Shown here piece after piece: positions 27,527 through 36,549 of a stretch of DNA of 64,000 bases. The position numbers and the translations under genes are program-made. The notes beneath the pieces were generated by a model. It had not been told where the DNA came from. It saw only the letters and a list, made by a program, of their open reading frames with translations, and ran no database searches. This DNA comes from an uncultured Kiloniellaceae bacterium (GTDB lineage: Bacteria; Pseudomonadota; Alphaproteobacteria; Kiloniellales; Kiloniellaceae): assembly GCA_947493695.1 (NCBI GenBank), contig CANLSF010000006.1, positions 1 through 64,000 on the forward strand. The letters are read 5' to 3'. The stretch's first letter is position 1. Each line of letters opens with the position of its first letter.

Positions 27527-29758
27527 CTAAGGAGAAAGTATCTGCTTCCATTCAGAAGCGATGTTCTCCATAGAGTAAGCTGCCATTCGCCTGCGCGCCT
27601 CTTGTCCCAAGCGGCTGCGCAGCTCGGGTTGCTCCAGGAGCTTGGAGAGACATTGCGCCAAATGCTCCGCATCGCCCGACCTGAAAACCAGGCCAGAAAC
27701 ATGGTCTTCGACGTGTTCCAATGCGCCTGGCACAGAGTCCGATACAACGCAAGCCATGCCATGCGCCATCGCCTCCAGCAGAACGTTGGGAGTCCCCTCG
27801 TACAGAGAGCTTAAGACAAAGATTCCAGCTCGTCGGTAGTAAGGGCTTGGGTCTGGCACGGTACCGGGCAAAGAAACGCGCTCAGCAACACCCAAACGTT
27901 TCGAAAGTGCGATGAGATTTTGTCGCTCGGGCCCCTCCCCAAAAACCTCGATGCGCCAGTTTTCAGCTTTAGCTCCTAACAGAGACAGTGCCGTGATGAT
28001 TAAGTCCTGACCTTTTTGCGGCACCAGACGTCCGATGTTCAGCAAGATTTCGGACCGCTCGGACACTGCAACCTCCGCCGGTAGGGTGACCGGGTTATGC
28101 ACTACGGCGAGTTTCCGGGCCGGCACATAAGACGACATTGCCTGCACGGCTTGCTGTGAATTCGCAGTCACAACATCCGCGAAACGATAAAGTATCCATC
28201 TGAGAGCGGCCCAGATGGGTCCGGCGTTTTGACGTGTCGGATCATTCCGCTCCGAAACAACAAGCCGCGGTTTCAATCCAAGTGACGCCAGAATCACAAA
28301 GATATTGGTTACTGTAATGAAAGACACAACCGCTTTGGGTTTGTCCTGGCGCAGACTTCGCCGAATGCGAATCATCGCCTTTATATTGGAAAGATGAGCT
28401 GCAACACGGCCGGAATTCTGAGGTCTCGGCCCTAGAACGCTGCGTCGAACCTCAGCAGGAAACTGAAAGAAATCGCTCTCCGGCGGCTTCCAGGTTATAA
28501 CATGGACGCGCTGCCCCTGGTCGACCCAAGCCTTGACAAGATTAACAGCAACACGCTGTGCACCACCACTGCCCATGTCGGCAATAATGAAGGTTATGTC
28601 ATTGGCGGTCGTACAGTCATGTCGCTTATCAAAGAATCGCAAGTAAGTTTTCTGTATAGCCTCCGCATGGCGTTTCGGAGAATAGCGCTCAATCGCCGGC
28701 TGCCTTGCTGTCCTGGCCATCGTCTCGGCAAAGCTTTCATCCTTCAATAACCTGACAGCAGCTTTAGCGAACCCCGGCGGATCATCGGGCGGAACAAGCA
28801 GGCCGTTTTTTCCATCCTCGATAAATTCGACATGCCCACCCATCTTACTTGCGATCACGGGAGTTCCCACCATCATCGCTTCGACCGGAACGCGCCCAAA
28901 CCCCTCATTAACCGCAGGCGTCATGTAGATATCGCAACCGGCGAGCCATGCTTCAATTGGAAACCGTCCCCCCATCAAATGGAAAACGCTGTCCAGTTTC
29001 AATTTTTTGATCCGTTCCCTGACACGGCTTGCCAGGGGCTCGCGTTCAGCACCAAAAACAAGATAGTGAACCTCGCCTTCGTAGTATTCTTTTACTTTTG
29101 CCGCGGTCTCAATAAATACAAGAGGACGCTTCCTACCCTGGATATTTCCAACAAAGGCTATCAGCTTTGCGTCGACTGGTAAGGAGAGGTCTTTTAAGAT
29201 CTTCTCTCTTGCTTGAGCTCGATCTGGGATCTGAGAGTCAATTTGAACAGGGTTGTCTAACACCCTTGCCTTCCGCTGCGTTAAACCAGGGCAAGTTCCG
29301 CGGCTGTATTCAGAAACCACAAGCAACTCGTGCGCCAGTAACGCCATATAAGCGGACTTGCCAAGAGCCATCGGCGTGCGCTGATGCCATACGAATTTTG
29401 CACCGGAAAATCGCGCTGCGAAACCCCAGGACAGATGCATACGGGCGTCATTGGTATGAACAATATCGATCTGTTGCGCGCGTAGAAAAGGTGCAAAAAT
29501 CAAAGCGCAACGCAGTGCCGCCAGCAAGCGGACAATAGTCCGGCCCTTTCCAGACAACTCAGCGCCCGGCGCTATCACATAAGCCACACCGCGCGCATCT
29601 AGATAATCGGCGAAAACATCTTTTTTGTGAAGCACGAGAACCGGATCAAAGGTGTTCCGATCCAACTCATCAATAAGCGCCAATGTCGAAATGTGGCTTC
29701 CGCCAATCGTATCACCAACGAACGGAAAACATATTCGAATTGGTAAACCACCAGTCAT
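27527..29758 (-). CDS. Double-domain glycosyltransferase (GT4-GT4 fusion)
   Basis: The 743-residue protein contains two complete GT-B glycosyltransferases in tandem. The first (about 1-380) has FVGNIQGRKRPLVFIETA and AVNEGFGRVPVEAMMVGTPV with the E-x7-E motif; the second (about 385-743) has MGSGGAQRVAVNLVKAW, NIGRLVPQKGQDLIITAL and SLYEGTPNVLLEAMAHGMA with a second E-x7-E. Two transfers by one chain suggest addition of consecutive residues to a lipid-linked oligosaccharide. It overlaps the FkbM gene by four bases. Sugars and linkages are unknown. Confidence 0.88.
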   Translation of the reverse strand: MTGGLPIRICFPFVGDTIGGSHISTLALIDELDRNTFDPVLVLHKKDVFADYLDARGVAYVIAPGAELSGKGRTIVRLLAALRCALIFAPFLRAQQIDIVHTNDARMHLSWGFAARFSGAKFVWHQRTPMALGKSAYMALLAHELLVVSEYSRGTCPGLTQRKARVLDNPVQIDSQIPDRAQAREKILKDLSLPVDAKLIAFVGNIQGRKRPLVFIETAAKVKEYYEGEVHYLVFGAEREPLASRVRERIKKLKLDSVFHLMGGRFPIEAWLAGCDIYMTPAVNEGFGRVPVEAMMVGTPVIASKMGGHVEFIEDGKNGLLVPPDDPPGFAKAAVRLLKDESFAETMARTARQPAIERYSPKRHAEAIQKTYLRFFDKRHDCTTANDITFIIADMGSGGAQRVAVNLVKAWVDQGQRVHVITWKPPESDFFQFPAEVRRSVLGPRPQNSGRVAAHLSNIKAMIRIRRSLRQDKPKAVVSFITVTNIFVILASLGLKPRLVVSERNDPTRQNAGPIWAALRWILYRFADVVTANSQQAVQAMSSYVPARKLAVVHNPVTLPAEVAVSERSEILLNIGRLVPQKGQDLIITALSLLGAKAENWRIEVFGEGPERQNLIALSKRLGVAERVSLPGTVPDPSPYYRRAGIFVLSSLYEGTPNVLLEAMAHGMACVVSDSVPGALEHVEDHVSGLVFRSGDAEHLAQCLSKLLEQPELRSRLGQEARRRMAAYSMENIASEWKQILSP

Positions 29759-30744
29759 TCAAACTGGCCCAAAACCTGTTTTATCTTCCGGCACAGCGAC
29801 GATAATGCCCTTGACCGCCGACTTGTCGCCGCAATCTCGCTGGATAAACCTGCGAGCATCTCGATTGGATCGGTACCGATGTAACCCTCAATTAATGCGC
29901 GAATACGAGGTCGCATGAATGCGACTTTTGCATGGTCAAGATGACCGTAACAAATTGAAACAAGGCCAAGCCGGATCAAGCGCTGAATATCAGCCTCGGT
30001 TTCGTCTGAAAGCCACTCGGGATGCAAAAGATAGAGGACATCGCCATGGATGATTTGCCCTTGTGAATATGGCATTGATCCCTCGGCAAGCGCAGGGTGC
30101 TTTATCTTGGTTGAGCGTCTCCACTCATGAAATTCCAGCCAGCGCATTGGGACGAACCCGTAAGGCCTCAGAAATTGATCGACTTCGGAGAAAAGTGGCT
30201 GGTCCTTGTATATCGGAAAGAAACTGACTTCGGTGCGAATGCCGACAAGTGACTCCGCAATTGTTTTCTTGGCCCCTTGAAAGACATCGACTTCCATCCC
30301 CTGGATATCGATTTTCAAGAATGCGGGAGATTGCACTTGATACTCATCAAGTATGTCATCCAAAGGTCGCGCCTTAACAGACACCGTATCGTCCAAGATA
30401 TAATAGTCGTCACGCGAAAAAAGTGCCCCCAACGAACTATCCGCCTCGTACTTTGATGAACAACCTCTTTGGCGATAGAGATTAAGGTTGAACACACACT
30501 CTTTTTCTGCAGCTGCCCAGGGAATGTATCGTGCGCTCCGACAATCCTCCGGTTGTGGCAGTGCATTCAGGCGCTCGCACTCTTCCGCGTCTGGCTCCAA
30601 CCCAATAAAGTCGACGGATTTGCCAATGCTCTGAAGATCGGAACTGACCCCACCACGGGCGCCGATATCAAGTCCGATCAATCCAACCTTTTCGGCCAGA
30701 CGCTCAAAGGGCAAATAATTAGGTTTTTTCACATAAGGTCCCAT
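29755..30744 (-). CDS. FkbM family methyltransferase
   Basis: The 329-residue protein has LIGLDIGARGGVSSDL (motif I), FIGLEPDAEECERLNAL (motif II Glu), KARPLDDILDEY and FLKIDIQGMEVDVFQGA, which together are diagnostic of FkbM-type O-methyltransferases. In polysaccharide loci these often methylate sugar hydroxyls. The C-terminal 120 residues, with HPEWLSDETEADIQRLI, exceed the minimal domain. It is the first gene of a two-gene minus-strand unit with the double glycosyltransferase. Confidence 0.85.
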   Translation of the reverse strand: MGPYVKKPNYLPFERLAEKVGLIGLDIGARGGVSSDLQSIGKSVDFIGLEPDAEECERLNALPQPEDCRSARYIPWAAAEKECVFNLNLYRQRGCSSKYEADSSLGALFSRDDYYILDDTVSVKARPLDDILDEYQVQSPAFLKIDIQGMEVDVFQGAKKTIAESLVGIRTEVSFFPIYKDQPLFSEVDQFLRPYGFVPMRWLEFHEWRRSTKIKHPALAEGSMPYSQGQIIHGDVLYLLHPEWLSDETEADIQRLIRLGLVSICYGHLDHAKVAFMRPRIRALIEGYIGTDPIEMLAGLSSEIAATSRRSRALSSLCRKIKQVLGQFE

Positions 30745-31566
30745 TCTGTAGGCTATTTACTCCGCGATGAACGACAGCTTTACAATATAGACAGTTGATT
30801 GAAAAGCGCCTGAATTCTCTCCGCGCTCGTTCGCAGTAGCGTTATCGCAAAACTTTTCTGAAGTTCAGTATTTGAGGGATTTTACACACCAGAGAGAACT
30901 GCAATGCAGGCAATAATTATGGAAATCACGTAGAGAACAAAGATGAATGATTTTGACCTTTGACCCTCGAATGAGTGGAACACCTGTGCCCTCTTTGCAT
31001 CACCTGATTGCAACTCGTAGAATTAAGGGACGAACAAAATATTTCATAGTCCACGCCGAGAATATTCAAGTTTTCAGCCGTGAAACAGTATCATCAAGGC
31101 ATCGCGTGTTTCTTCACATAGGTCATGCCAATGTGTATTGCTGGCCTTCCATGGAATAGGGCGTCCTCAGCTTGAGTGTACACTAAATCGTGGCAAAGCC
31201 CCGTTAGCGAAGAGGTGTAATCTTGAGGATATGTTGAAACGCCTGCTCCAGGAAATTTACGGAGCCCAACGTCCGCAAATCTACGAACATGAGGGGCGCT
31301 TCATTCATTCGCAATTTGCGAGTGTTATCTCTCTTCCTTGGCTCCAAAAAAACAATAAGAATCTTGATCAAATCGCTAAAGAACGAAGTAGATTCTCAAT
31401 CGCTGATCTCAAGACCGCTCTTTTTTCCACTTCGAGTCAATAAAGCTGCAGATTCCAGAAACCGCTAACCTTCTCCGCACACCGGCAACCGCCTACGATT
31501 CTGGCAAATTTCCCAGACATACACTACGTGGCATGAAAGTCCACGCATTACCAGATTATACAGGCG
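30745..31566. other. Intergenic region with one doubtful small gene
   Basis: About 820 bases of lower GC separate the FkbM gene from the ABC transporter gene. Apart from the weak frame at 31231-31443 I see no gene, terminator or repeat. It could be the scar of a lost gene between two glycan units on the same strand. Confidence 0.4.
31231..31443 (+). CDS. Possible small protein, unknown
   Basis: A 70-residue frame starts at ATG 31231 (MLKRLLQEIYGAQRP) behind TTGAGGAT, and AGAGGTG lies further upstream. It has no signal peptide or membrane segment, and I recognise no family. Codon use is not clearly that of a gene. It may be a fragment of a lost gene. Confidence 0.22.
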   Translation: MLKRLLQEIYGAQRPQIYEHEGRFIHSQFASVISLPWLQKNNKNLDQIAKERSRFSIADLKTALFSTSSQ

Positions 31567-33372
31567 CTATGCATGCTTTCCTTGCACAAGGTCTTTAAAC
31601 AAGACACTTGAGCCAAATAACTCCTCATAAGTTCCTGCTTCGCGTAACCGTCCGTCCTTCATGACGAAGATGCGGTCGCAGCGCTCCACCGTAGAGGTGC
31701 GATGGGCGATTATGATGACCGTTTTGCTTCCGCGCAGGGCTTCAATTGCTGTCATCACCACCGCTTCAGTGATATTGTCGAGCGCACTGGTTGCTTCGTC
31801 AAACACGACAACTTCGGGGTCGTGGTACAGTGCCCGGGCAATCGCAATCCGTTGTCTTTGTCCACCCGAGAGTCGAATACCGCGTTCCCCCACAACCGTA
31901 TTATATCCCTCAGGCAGATCTTGCGTCACAAACTCGTCGATCTGTGCTGCCGTAGCCGCTCTCTGAACAGCAGCAAGGTCGATTTCCTTGGCAGGCACAC
32001 CGAAAGCTATATTCGCGGCAATGGTATCATCGGCCAGATAGGTTGATTGCGGAACATATCCGATGTTCCTTTGCCAGCCCCTGATATTCTCGCTGTCGAG
32101 ACACTCCTCACCTATCAAGAGCCCCCCTTCATCAGGCCGCAGCAATCCCAGGATGACGTCGACAACAGTACTCTTTCCGGCTCCGGTGCTGCCAACAAAA
32201 GCTGCACTCGAACCGCGGGGGACCGACAAAGTAATCTCAGCAATAGCCGGATAATCAACATTTGGATAACTGAAGCTGACATTTTCGAGCCGAATGTCTC
32301 CTTCGAGGCGCTGCTCTATTGCATCCGCTGGCCTGCCGCTGACAGCCACCTGGTTTTCCCGCAACATCAAATCCTCATACAAGGCTTCGAGCGCAGGCAG
32401 GGAAAACCGAATTCTGGCCAAATTGCTGAACAGAATTTGAAAAGCAGGCAGCAGGCGATAACCTGCAAACGCGTAGAGCGAAACTAACGGTATCGCCTCC
32501 TCCAGTCCGCCGCGCTGGGCCGTTAAATAAAGGAGAGCCCCCAAGCCTCCGCCGAACGCGACAGCTTGAATACCGAACTGTGGCAACTCATTGATAAGCG
32601 TACTGGTGGCCTGGTGCCGGGCAAAACGCTCCGAAGGCTTGATAAAACGCTTCAAATAGGAATCCACGTGCCCCAGAAGTTGAAGCTCCTTGATCCCACT
32701 CAGAGCTTCATTCGCAATGACAAAACGCTCTTGATTCGCAGCCACCCTATCAATGCCGATCTGTCGCAAAAAATGGCGTGTAAAAAGATAAACAACTGTA
32801 AACGAGCCACCCAGTACCCCTGCAGCTATGAGCGATAGCAGGGGCTCCACGACAAGAAGCAGCGTAACAATTGCGGTCGCGACAATCGCACCCGCGAGCA
32901 TTCGCAGCAGCGGCAGCATTACACCGCTAGCCACCTTTCCAGTTTCAGTCAGGACCGACTTCCCAAGTTCTGTCGTGTTGCGCCCCAAAAAAAATACATA
33001 CGGCTGCCTCAAATATGCAGACAGCAGACGGCAGGCAATGGTGTGCGAACGCATGATTGTAAAGCGCACTGTTGCGTAACTTGTTGCCGCTTTCAGGGCC
33101 AAGGCGGTCACGAAGATTATGAGCGTTGCTGTACCCAGGAACAGAACGAAGGTCTGAGGATCGGTAAATCCAAGTATTTCATAAGCTTCCGCTAAATATG
33201 CATTCTCCTGAACCGCTTCTGGATTGGCCAGCATAGTGAAAAACGGCAAAATAGAGGCTATACCTAATGTTTCAACCATTGCCATCGTCAGCATCAGAGC
33301 AAAAACTTGAAGGGCCCGTTTTCGCTCATGAGGGCTCAGCAACGTATATTGCATCCGAAGTGTACGTAACAT
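31567..33372 (-). CDS. ABC transporter (membrane plus ATPase), PglK/MsbA-like flippase
   Basis: The 601-residue half transporter has an N-terminal membrane domain (about 1-330, six helices) and a C-terminal ATPase with Walker A (GSTGAGKST), Q-loop (IGYVPQS), signature LSGGQRQRIAIARAL, Walker B (VVVFDEATSALD) and H-loop (IIAHR). The Walker A region FVGSTGAGKSTVVDVILGLL resembles PglK, which flips lipid-linked oligosaccharides, rather than a peptide exporter. Placed among glycosyltransferases, it most likely moves a lipid-linked glycan to the periplasm. It may serve the same glycan as the double glycosyltransferase and FkbM genes. Confidence 0.85.
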   Translation of the reverse strand: MLRTLRMQYTLLSPHERKRALQVFALMLTMAMVETLGIASILPFFTMLANPEAVQENAYLAEAYEILGFTDPQTFVLFLGTATLIIFVTALALKAATSYATVRFTIMRSHTIACRLLSAYLRQPYVFFLGRNTTELGKSVLTETGKVASGVMLPLLRMLAGAIVATAIVTLLLVVEPLLSLIAAGVLGGSFTVVYLFTRHFLRQIGIDRVAANQERFVIANEALSGIKELQLLGHVDSYLKRFIKPSERFARHQATSTLINELPQFGIQAVAFGGGLGALLYLTAQRGGLEEAIPLVSLYAFAGYRLLPAFQILFSNLARIRFSLPALEALYEDLMLRENQVAVSGRPADAIEQRLEGDIRLENVSFSYPNVDYPAIAEITLSVPRGSSAAFVGSTGAGKSTVVDVILGLLRPDEGGLLIGEECLDSENIRGWQRNIGYVPQSTYLADDTIAANIAFGVPAKEIDLAAVQRAATAAQIDEFVTQDLPEGYNTVVGERGIRLSGGQRQRIAIARALYHDPEVVVFDEATSALDNITEAVVMTAIEALRGSKTVIIIAHRTSTVERCDRIFVMKDGRLREAGTYEELFGSSVLFKDLVQGKHA

Positions 33373-33988
33373 AGCTTTTTCAATCCTTGTGCGAACGACC
33401 GCGTTTGTCGGACGCCCGCCAACCTATCTGGAGCTTGAAACGGCACTTATATGGGGGTTGCCAGACGCTGTCTAACAAACAAATGTCGCATGTATGATCG
33501 AGGTCTAGACCTCTGGTGTACTGGATCTCGCGTCATGTTTAACGCCTTCATGATACCCTCGTGACATGACGTGCGGAGGCAGAGGAGCTCGCCGCCTGGT
33601 GATTGTCAAAAACCACCAAGCCTGCGGCCTCGACATTCTCACTACAGCCTCAACTGTTTTTTTTAGGCGGCCCCACCTGACACGGCAGGCCGGGCAAAAA
33701 AACACCATTGATTCCGCATTCATCTAAAAATATATAGAATACAAATAATTAAAATAAAGAAATTATATTTAATAATGAAAATTATTTTTCAAACTATTTA
33801 ATATACAAGAAATAATTAAATTATTTTATATTTATAAGTTTTTTTTATTTAAACATATTATATATTTTTAAGCCATAATTACATAAATACACATAATGTA
33901 TATGTTTACTAAAATGTTATTATTTACCACTTGTTCACACATCTTTGAGATTTTGCATATCCTTCACTAAAATTCATGGGCGCTTAGA
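33373..33988. other. Intergenic region containing an extreme AT-rich island
   Basis: Bases 33373-33720 are ordinary in composition and hold no convincing gene; a short minus-strand frame at 33505-33723 has no domain and no ribosome site. From about 33725 the sequence turns extremely AT-rich up to the TadG-like gene. Confidence 0.5.
33725..33920. promoter_or_regulatory. AT-rich island (about 10% GC) upstream of the TadG-like gene
   Basis: Counting three full lines (33721-33900) gives 19 G/C in 180 bases, against a clearly GC-rich neighbourhood. The sequence is full of TpA steps and short A/T tracts. Such strips are bound by H-NS/MucR/Ros-type silencers or act as UP elements; it ends about 70 bases before the start of the vWA protein gene. 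No open frame is present. Confidence 0.6.
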
Positions 33989-35968
33989 ATGCTTAAGTTA
34001 GTAACTGCAGGGGCCGTGGTTTTCCGAAATGCGATTTCGGAGATACGGAAAAACAACCAGGGGGCCGTCTCGGTCCTTTTTGGGTTTTCGGTAGTTGCCG
34101 TAGTGGGCTTTCTCGGCTTGGCGACTGACGCGGGGCGCGGCTACATCGCCAAAGCTCGCCTGGGGCAAGCCGTCGACGCCGCAGCGCTGGCAGGCGGCAA
34201 AGCAATCAACCAACCCTGGCGCGATGACGAGATCCGGAAGTACTTTGAGGCGAATTTTCCGAACGACTATATGGATTCTGTCCTTGTCGACTTCGACATT
34301 GAAGCTGGCGACGGGAACGAGCAGCTGACGATCTCGGCAACGGCAAGAATTCCAACTACGTTTATGCGCATTGTGAATGTCGATACTATGAAAGTTTCGG
34401 CCCGTTCGGTCGTCAGACGATCCGTGCGCGGGTTGGAACTTGCACTGATCATGGACAACACTGGTTCCATGCGGAGTGGGCAAAAGATCCAAACCATGAA
34501 AGCCGCCGCGACGGATCTGGTCAATATTCTTTACGGCGAAAAGGAGACCATCAACAATTTCTGGGTCGGTCTGGTGCCCTTTGTCGCCACCGTTAATGTT
34601 GATAATCGACACGTCGATTGGCTTCACGAACTGGCACCGACCGAAGTCATCGAAGGGAACAAAGTTGTCGCTGAGGGCGGTACTCCCTTTGGAAATGTAA
34701 CGCTACGCGGAGGGCTGCCAGCCATCTTCGACGGCAATGCGAATCAAAGCGGTGCCGATAGCGCAATTGTGCTCGTTAAACGCTCCAATCCGAATAAGAA
34801 CAGATTCGGGATAATGGGCAAAGAATGGGACGACGGCGACGAAAGAACAATTGTCGGCTACAGGGTATCAAGTCCAAACAATTATGGTTTCATGAACTTC
34901 AAAAGCGTCAGCTCAATAACTGCCTACTGGGTACTACAGGGCTCCAATGACGGAACAAGCTGGGAGCGGCTTCACGCGGCCAAGGTGAAGCTGCGTAGGA
35001 GGTATAGGAATTACCAGCACGTCTATTCCTACACCAATGGCGTTGATGTTTCACAACCCTACAAGTATCACCGCGTTGTCTTTTACCCAAAACTGCGGAA
35101 CGACAGAACCTCGTTCTTCATTATTGCTGAAGCAGACCTCTTCATCGAAGCAGATGAAGTCGTGGAAACCGTCTGGAAAGGTTGCGTAGAAGCGCGCCCA
35201 TCTCCACTCGACGAATCCGATGATCCACCTTCCGTGGAACTCTTTAACCGGCACTTCTGGCCAACCACGATCAACGACTATGACATTGAGGGCAATGTCA
35301 TCGGTGATAACGATTGGCCTGAGATCGACGAGACCAACGAGGCTATGAATGAAGGCACCGGCCCGAACCTGGGTTGTGGTCCAGCGATTACATCTCTGAC
35401 GGCCGAGAAAACTAAAGTCTTAGCCGCCATAGACGAGATGCAGCCATGGCATCGCGGCGGCACACATGCCAATCTTGGTCTGGCCTGGGGTTGGCGTGTG
35501 ATTTCCCCCCGCTGGCAAGGTCTTTGGGGTGGTGACACACCCGACAACCTTCCTATGGCTTATGATGCGCCTCTGATGGACAAGGTCGCGATTATCCTGA
35601 CCGATGGTCAGAACGTTTACTATGACTGGCCGGGTGGCCTACCGGGGAGCCCTCTCTCGGGATCTTACCCTGATACGGATTATTCTGCTTACGGCAGGTT
35701 AAGTGAAGGCCGGCTCGGCACCACGAACCCCGGTCAGGCGCTCACGGAAATCAATAACCGTATGTCGCGATTATGCGAAAACATGAAAGATGAGGGCATC
35801 GTGATCTACGCCATCACCTTCCAGCTCAACCATGCAGCAACGCAAGATCTCATGAGGAATTGTGCGTCGGATCCGGAGAAGTACTACAACTCTCCATCAA
35901 ATGATGAACTGCGTGCAACCTTCGTGGCGATCGGGAACGAACTCACCAACCTTCGCATCGCGGAATAG
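33989..35968 (+). CDS. TadG-like vWA protein with inserted discoidin-like domain
   Basis: The 659-residue protein starts like TadG: a membrane segment within GAVSVLFGFSVVAVVGFLGL (25-44) followed by DAGRGYIAKARLGQAVDAAA, a Flp/Tad pilus-assembly N-domain. A von Willebrand A domain begins at ALIMDNTGSM (D156-x-T-G-S, MIDAS) and ends with ILTDGQN (538-542). Between these, residues about 252-388 look like a coagulation factor 5/8 C (discoidin) domain: WVLQGSNDGTSW (314-325), YKYHRVVF and IIAEADLFIE. Such domains bind sugars or lipids, so this may be a surface adhesin or a pilus protein that recognises glycans. No other tad gene is nearby. A perfect terminator follows. Confidence 0.8.
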   Translation: MLKLVTAGAVVFRNAISEIRKNNQGAVSVLFGFSVVAVVGFLGLATDAGRGYIAKARLGQAVDAAALAGGKAINQPWRDDEIRKYFEANFPNDYMDSVLVDFDIEAGDGNEQLTISATARIPTTFMRIVNVDTMKVSARSVVRRSVRGLELALIMDNTGSMRSGQKIQTMKAAATDLVNILYGEKETINNFWVGLVPFVATVNVDNRHVDWLHELAPTEVIEGNKVVAEGGTPFGNVTLRGGLPAIFDGNANQSGADSAIVLVKRSNPNKNRFGIMGKEWDDGDERTIVGYRVSSPNNYGFMNFKSVSSITAYWVLQGSNDGTSWERLHAAKVKLRRRYRNYQHVYSYTNGVDVSQPYKYHRVVFYPKLRNDRTSFFIIAEADLFIEADEVVETVWKGCVEARPSPLDESDDPPSVELFNRHFWPTTINDYDIEGNVIGDNDWPEIDETNEAMNEGTGPNLGCGPAITSLTAEKTKVLAAIDEMQPWHRGGTHANLGLAWGWRVISPRWQGLWGGDTPDNLPMAYDAPLMDKVAIILTDGQNVYYDWPGGLPGSPLSGSYPDTDYSAYGRLSEGRLGTTNPGQALTEINNRMSRLCENMKDEGIVIYAITFQLNHAATQDLMRNCASDPEKYYNSPSNDELRATFVAIGNELTNLRIAE

Positions 35969-36000
35969 ATCCTCTGCGCGGCGGCATGAAGAATGCTAAT

Positions 36001-36036
36001 AACAGCGGCCAGGTCTGAACCTGGCCGCTGTTTTTT
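36001..36036 (+). terminator. Rho-independent terminator of the TadG-like gene
   Basis: AACAGCGGCCAGGT and ACCTGGCCGCTGTT form a perfect 14-pair stem with a CTGA loop, followed by TTTT. It lies 32 bases after the stop codon. Confidence 0.92.
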
Positions 36037-36549
36037 CATCCAAAATCCCCAGAACCGGTGTCTTTGGTATTACCGCATCAATCCTGTCCCGTTCATCACC
36101 CCGATAAGGATAAATCAGACCGACCTTCGCGACAGACCGAAGACTCCGCAACTGAGCCGATGGCTCCCGACCAGCCTCAAACGTGAGCAAATGTCCGGGC
36201 TCAAGCTTATGAACACTCTTGTTGATGCTGCCAGGTAACGGAACATAACTGAAACGGAGATAATAACTCAGGGCGTTGGGATTGATCTCCGCCTGCTAGC
36301 CTCTATCGGCTCTTAGTGCGGTTCGCTCACCTGTTGTCGAACTCCAGTGAGTTCCAGTCAGAAATACGTCACATTGCCGGGCGCCATGTAGCTTCATTTC
36401 GGCGCAAGAGAAACCCGATACATGGCTGCTTTCAAGTTTGACTAGGATTTCCTGAGTTCGTCGAAAGGCTCTCTATGTCCTTGATGCTTTGACTTACGCG
36501 CCCCTTTCCGGTTAATAGCCGGGAGTCCACAATCTCCAAGGCATGCAGC
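36037..36549. other. Intergenic region, nothing evident
   Basis: About 510 bases between the terminator and the glycosyltransferase gene. The open frames are short, lack ribosome sites and show no family. The promoter of the glycosyltransferase gene should be here. Confidence 0.4.

Noticed and set aside
33505-33723. 72-codon minus-strand frame
   Set aside because: There is no ribosome site or family, and composition is unlike nearby genes.
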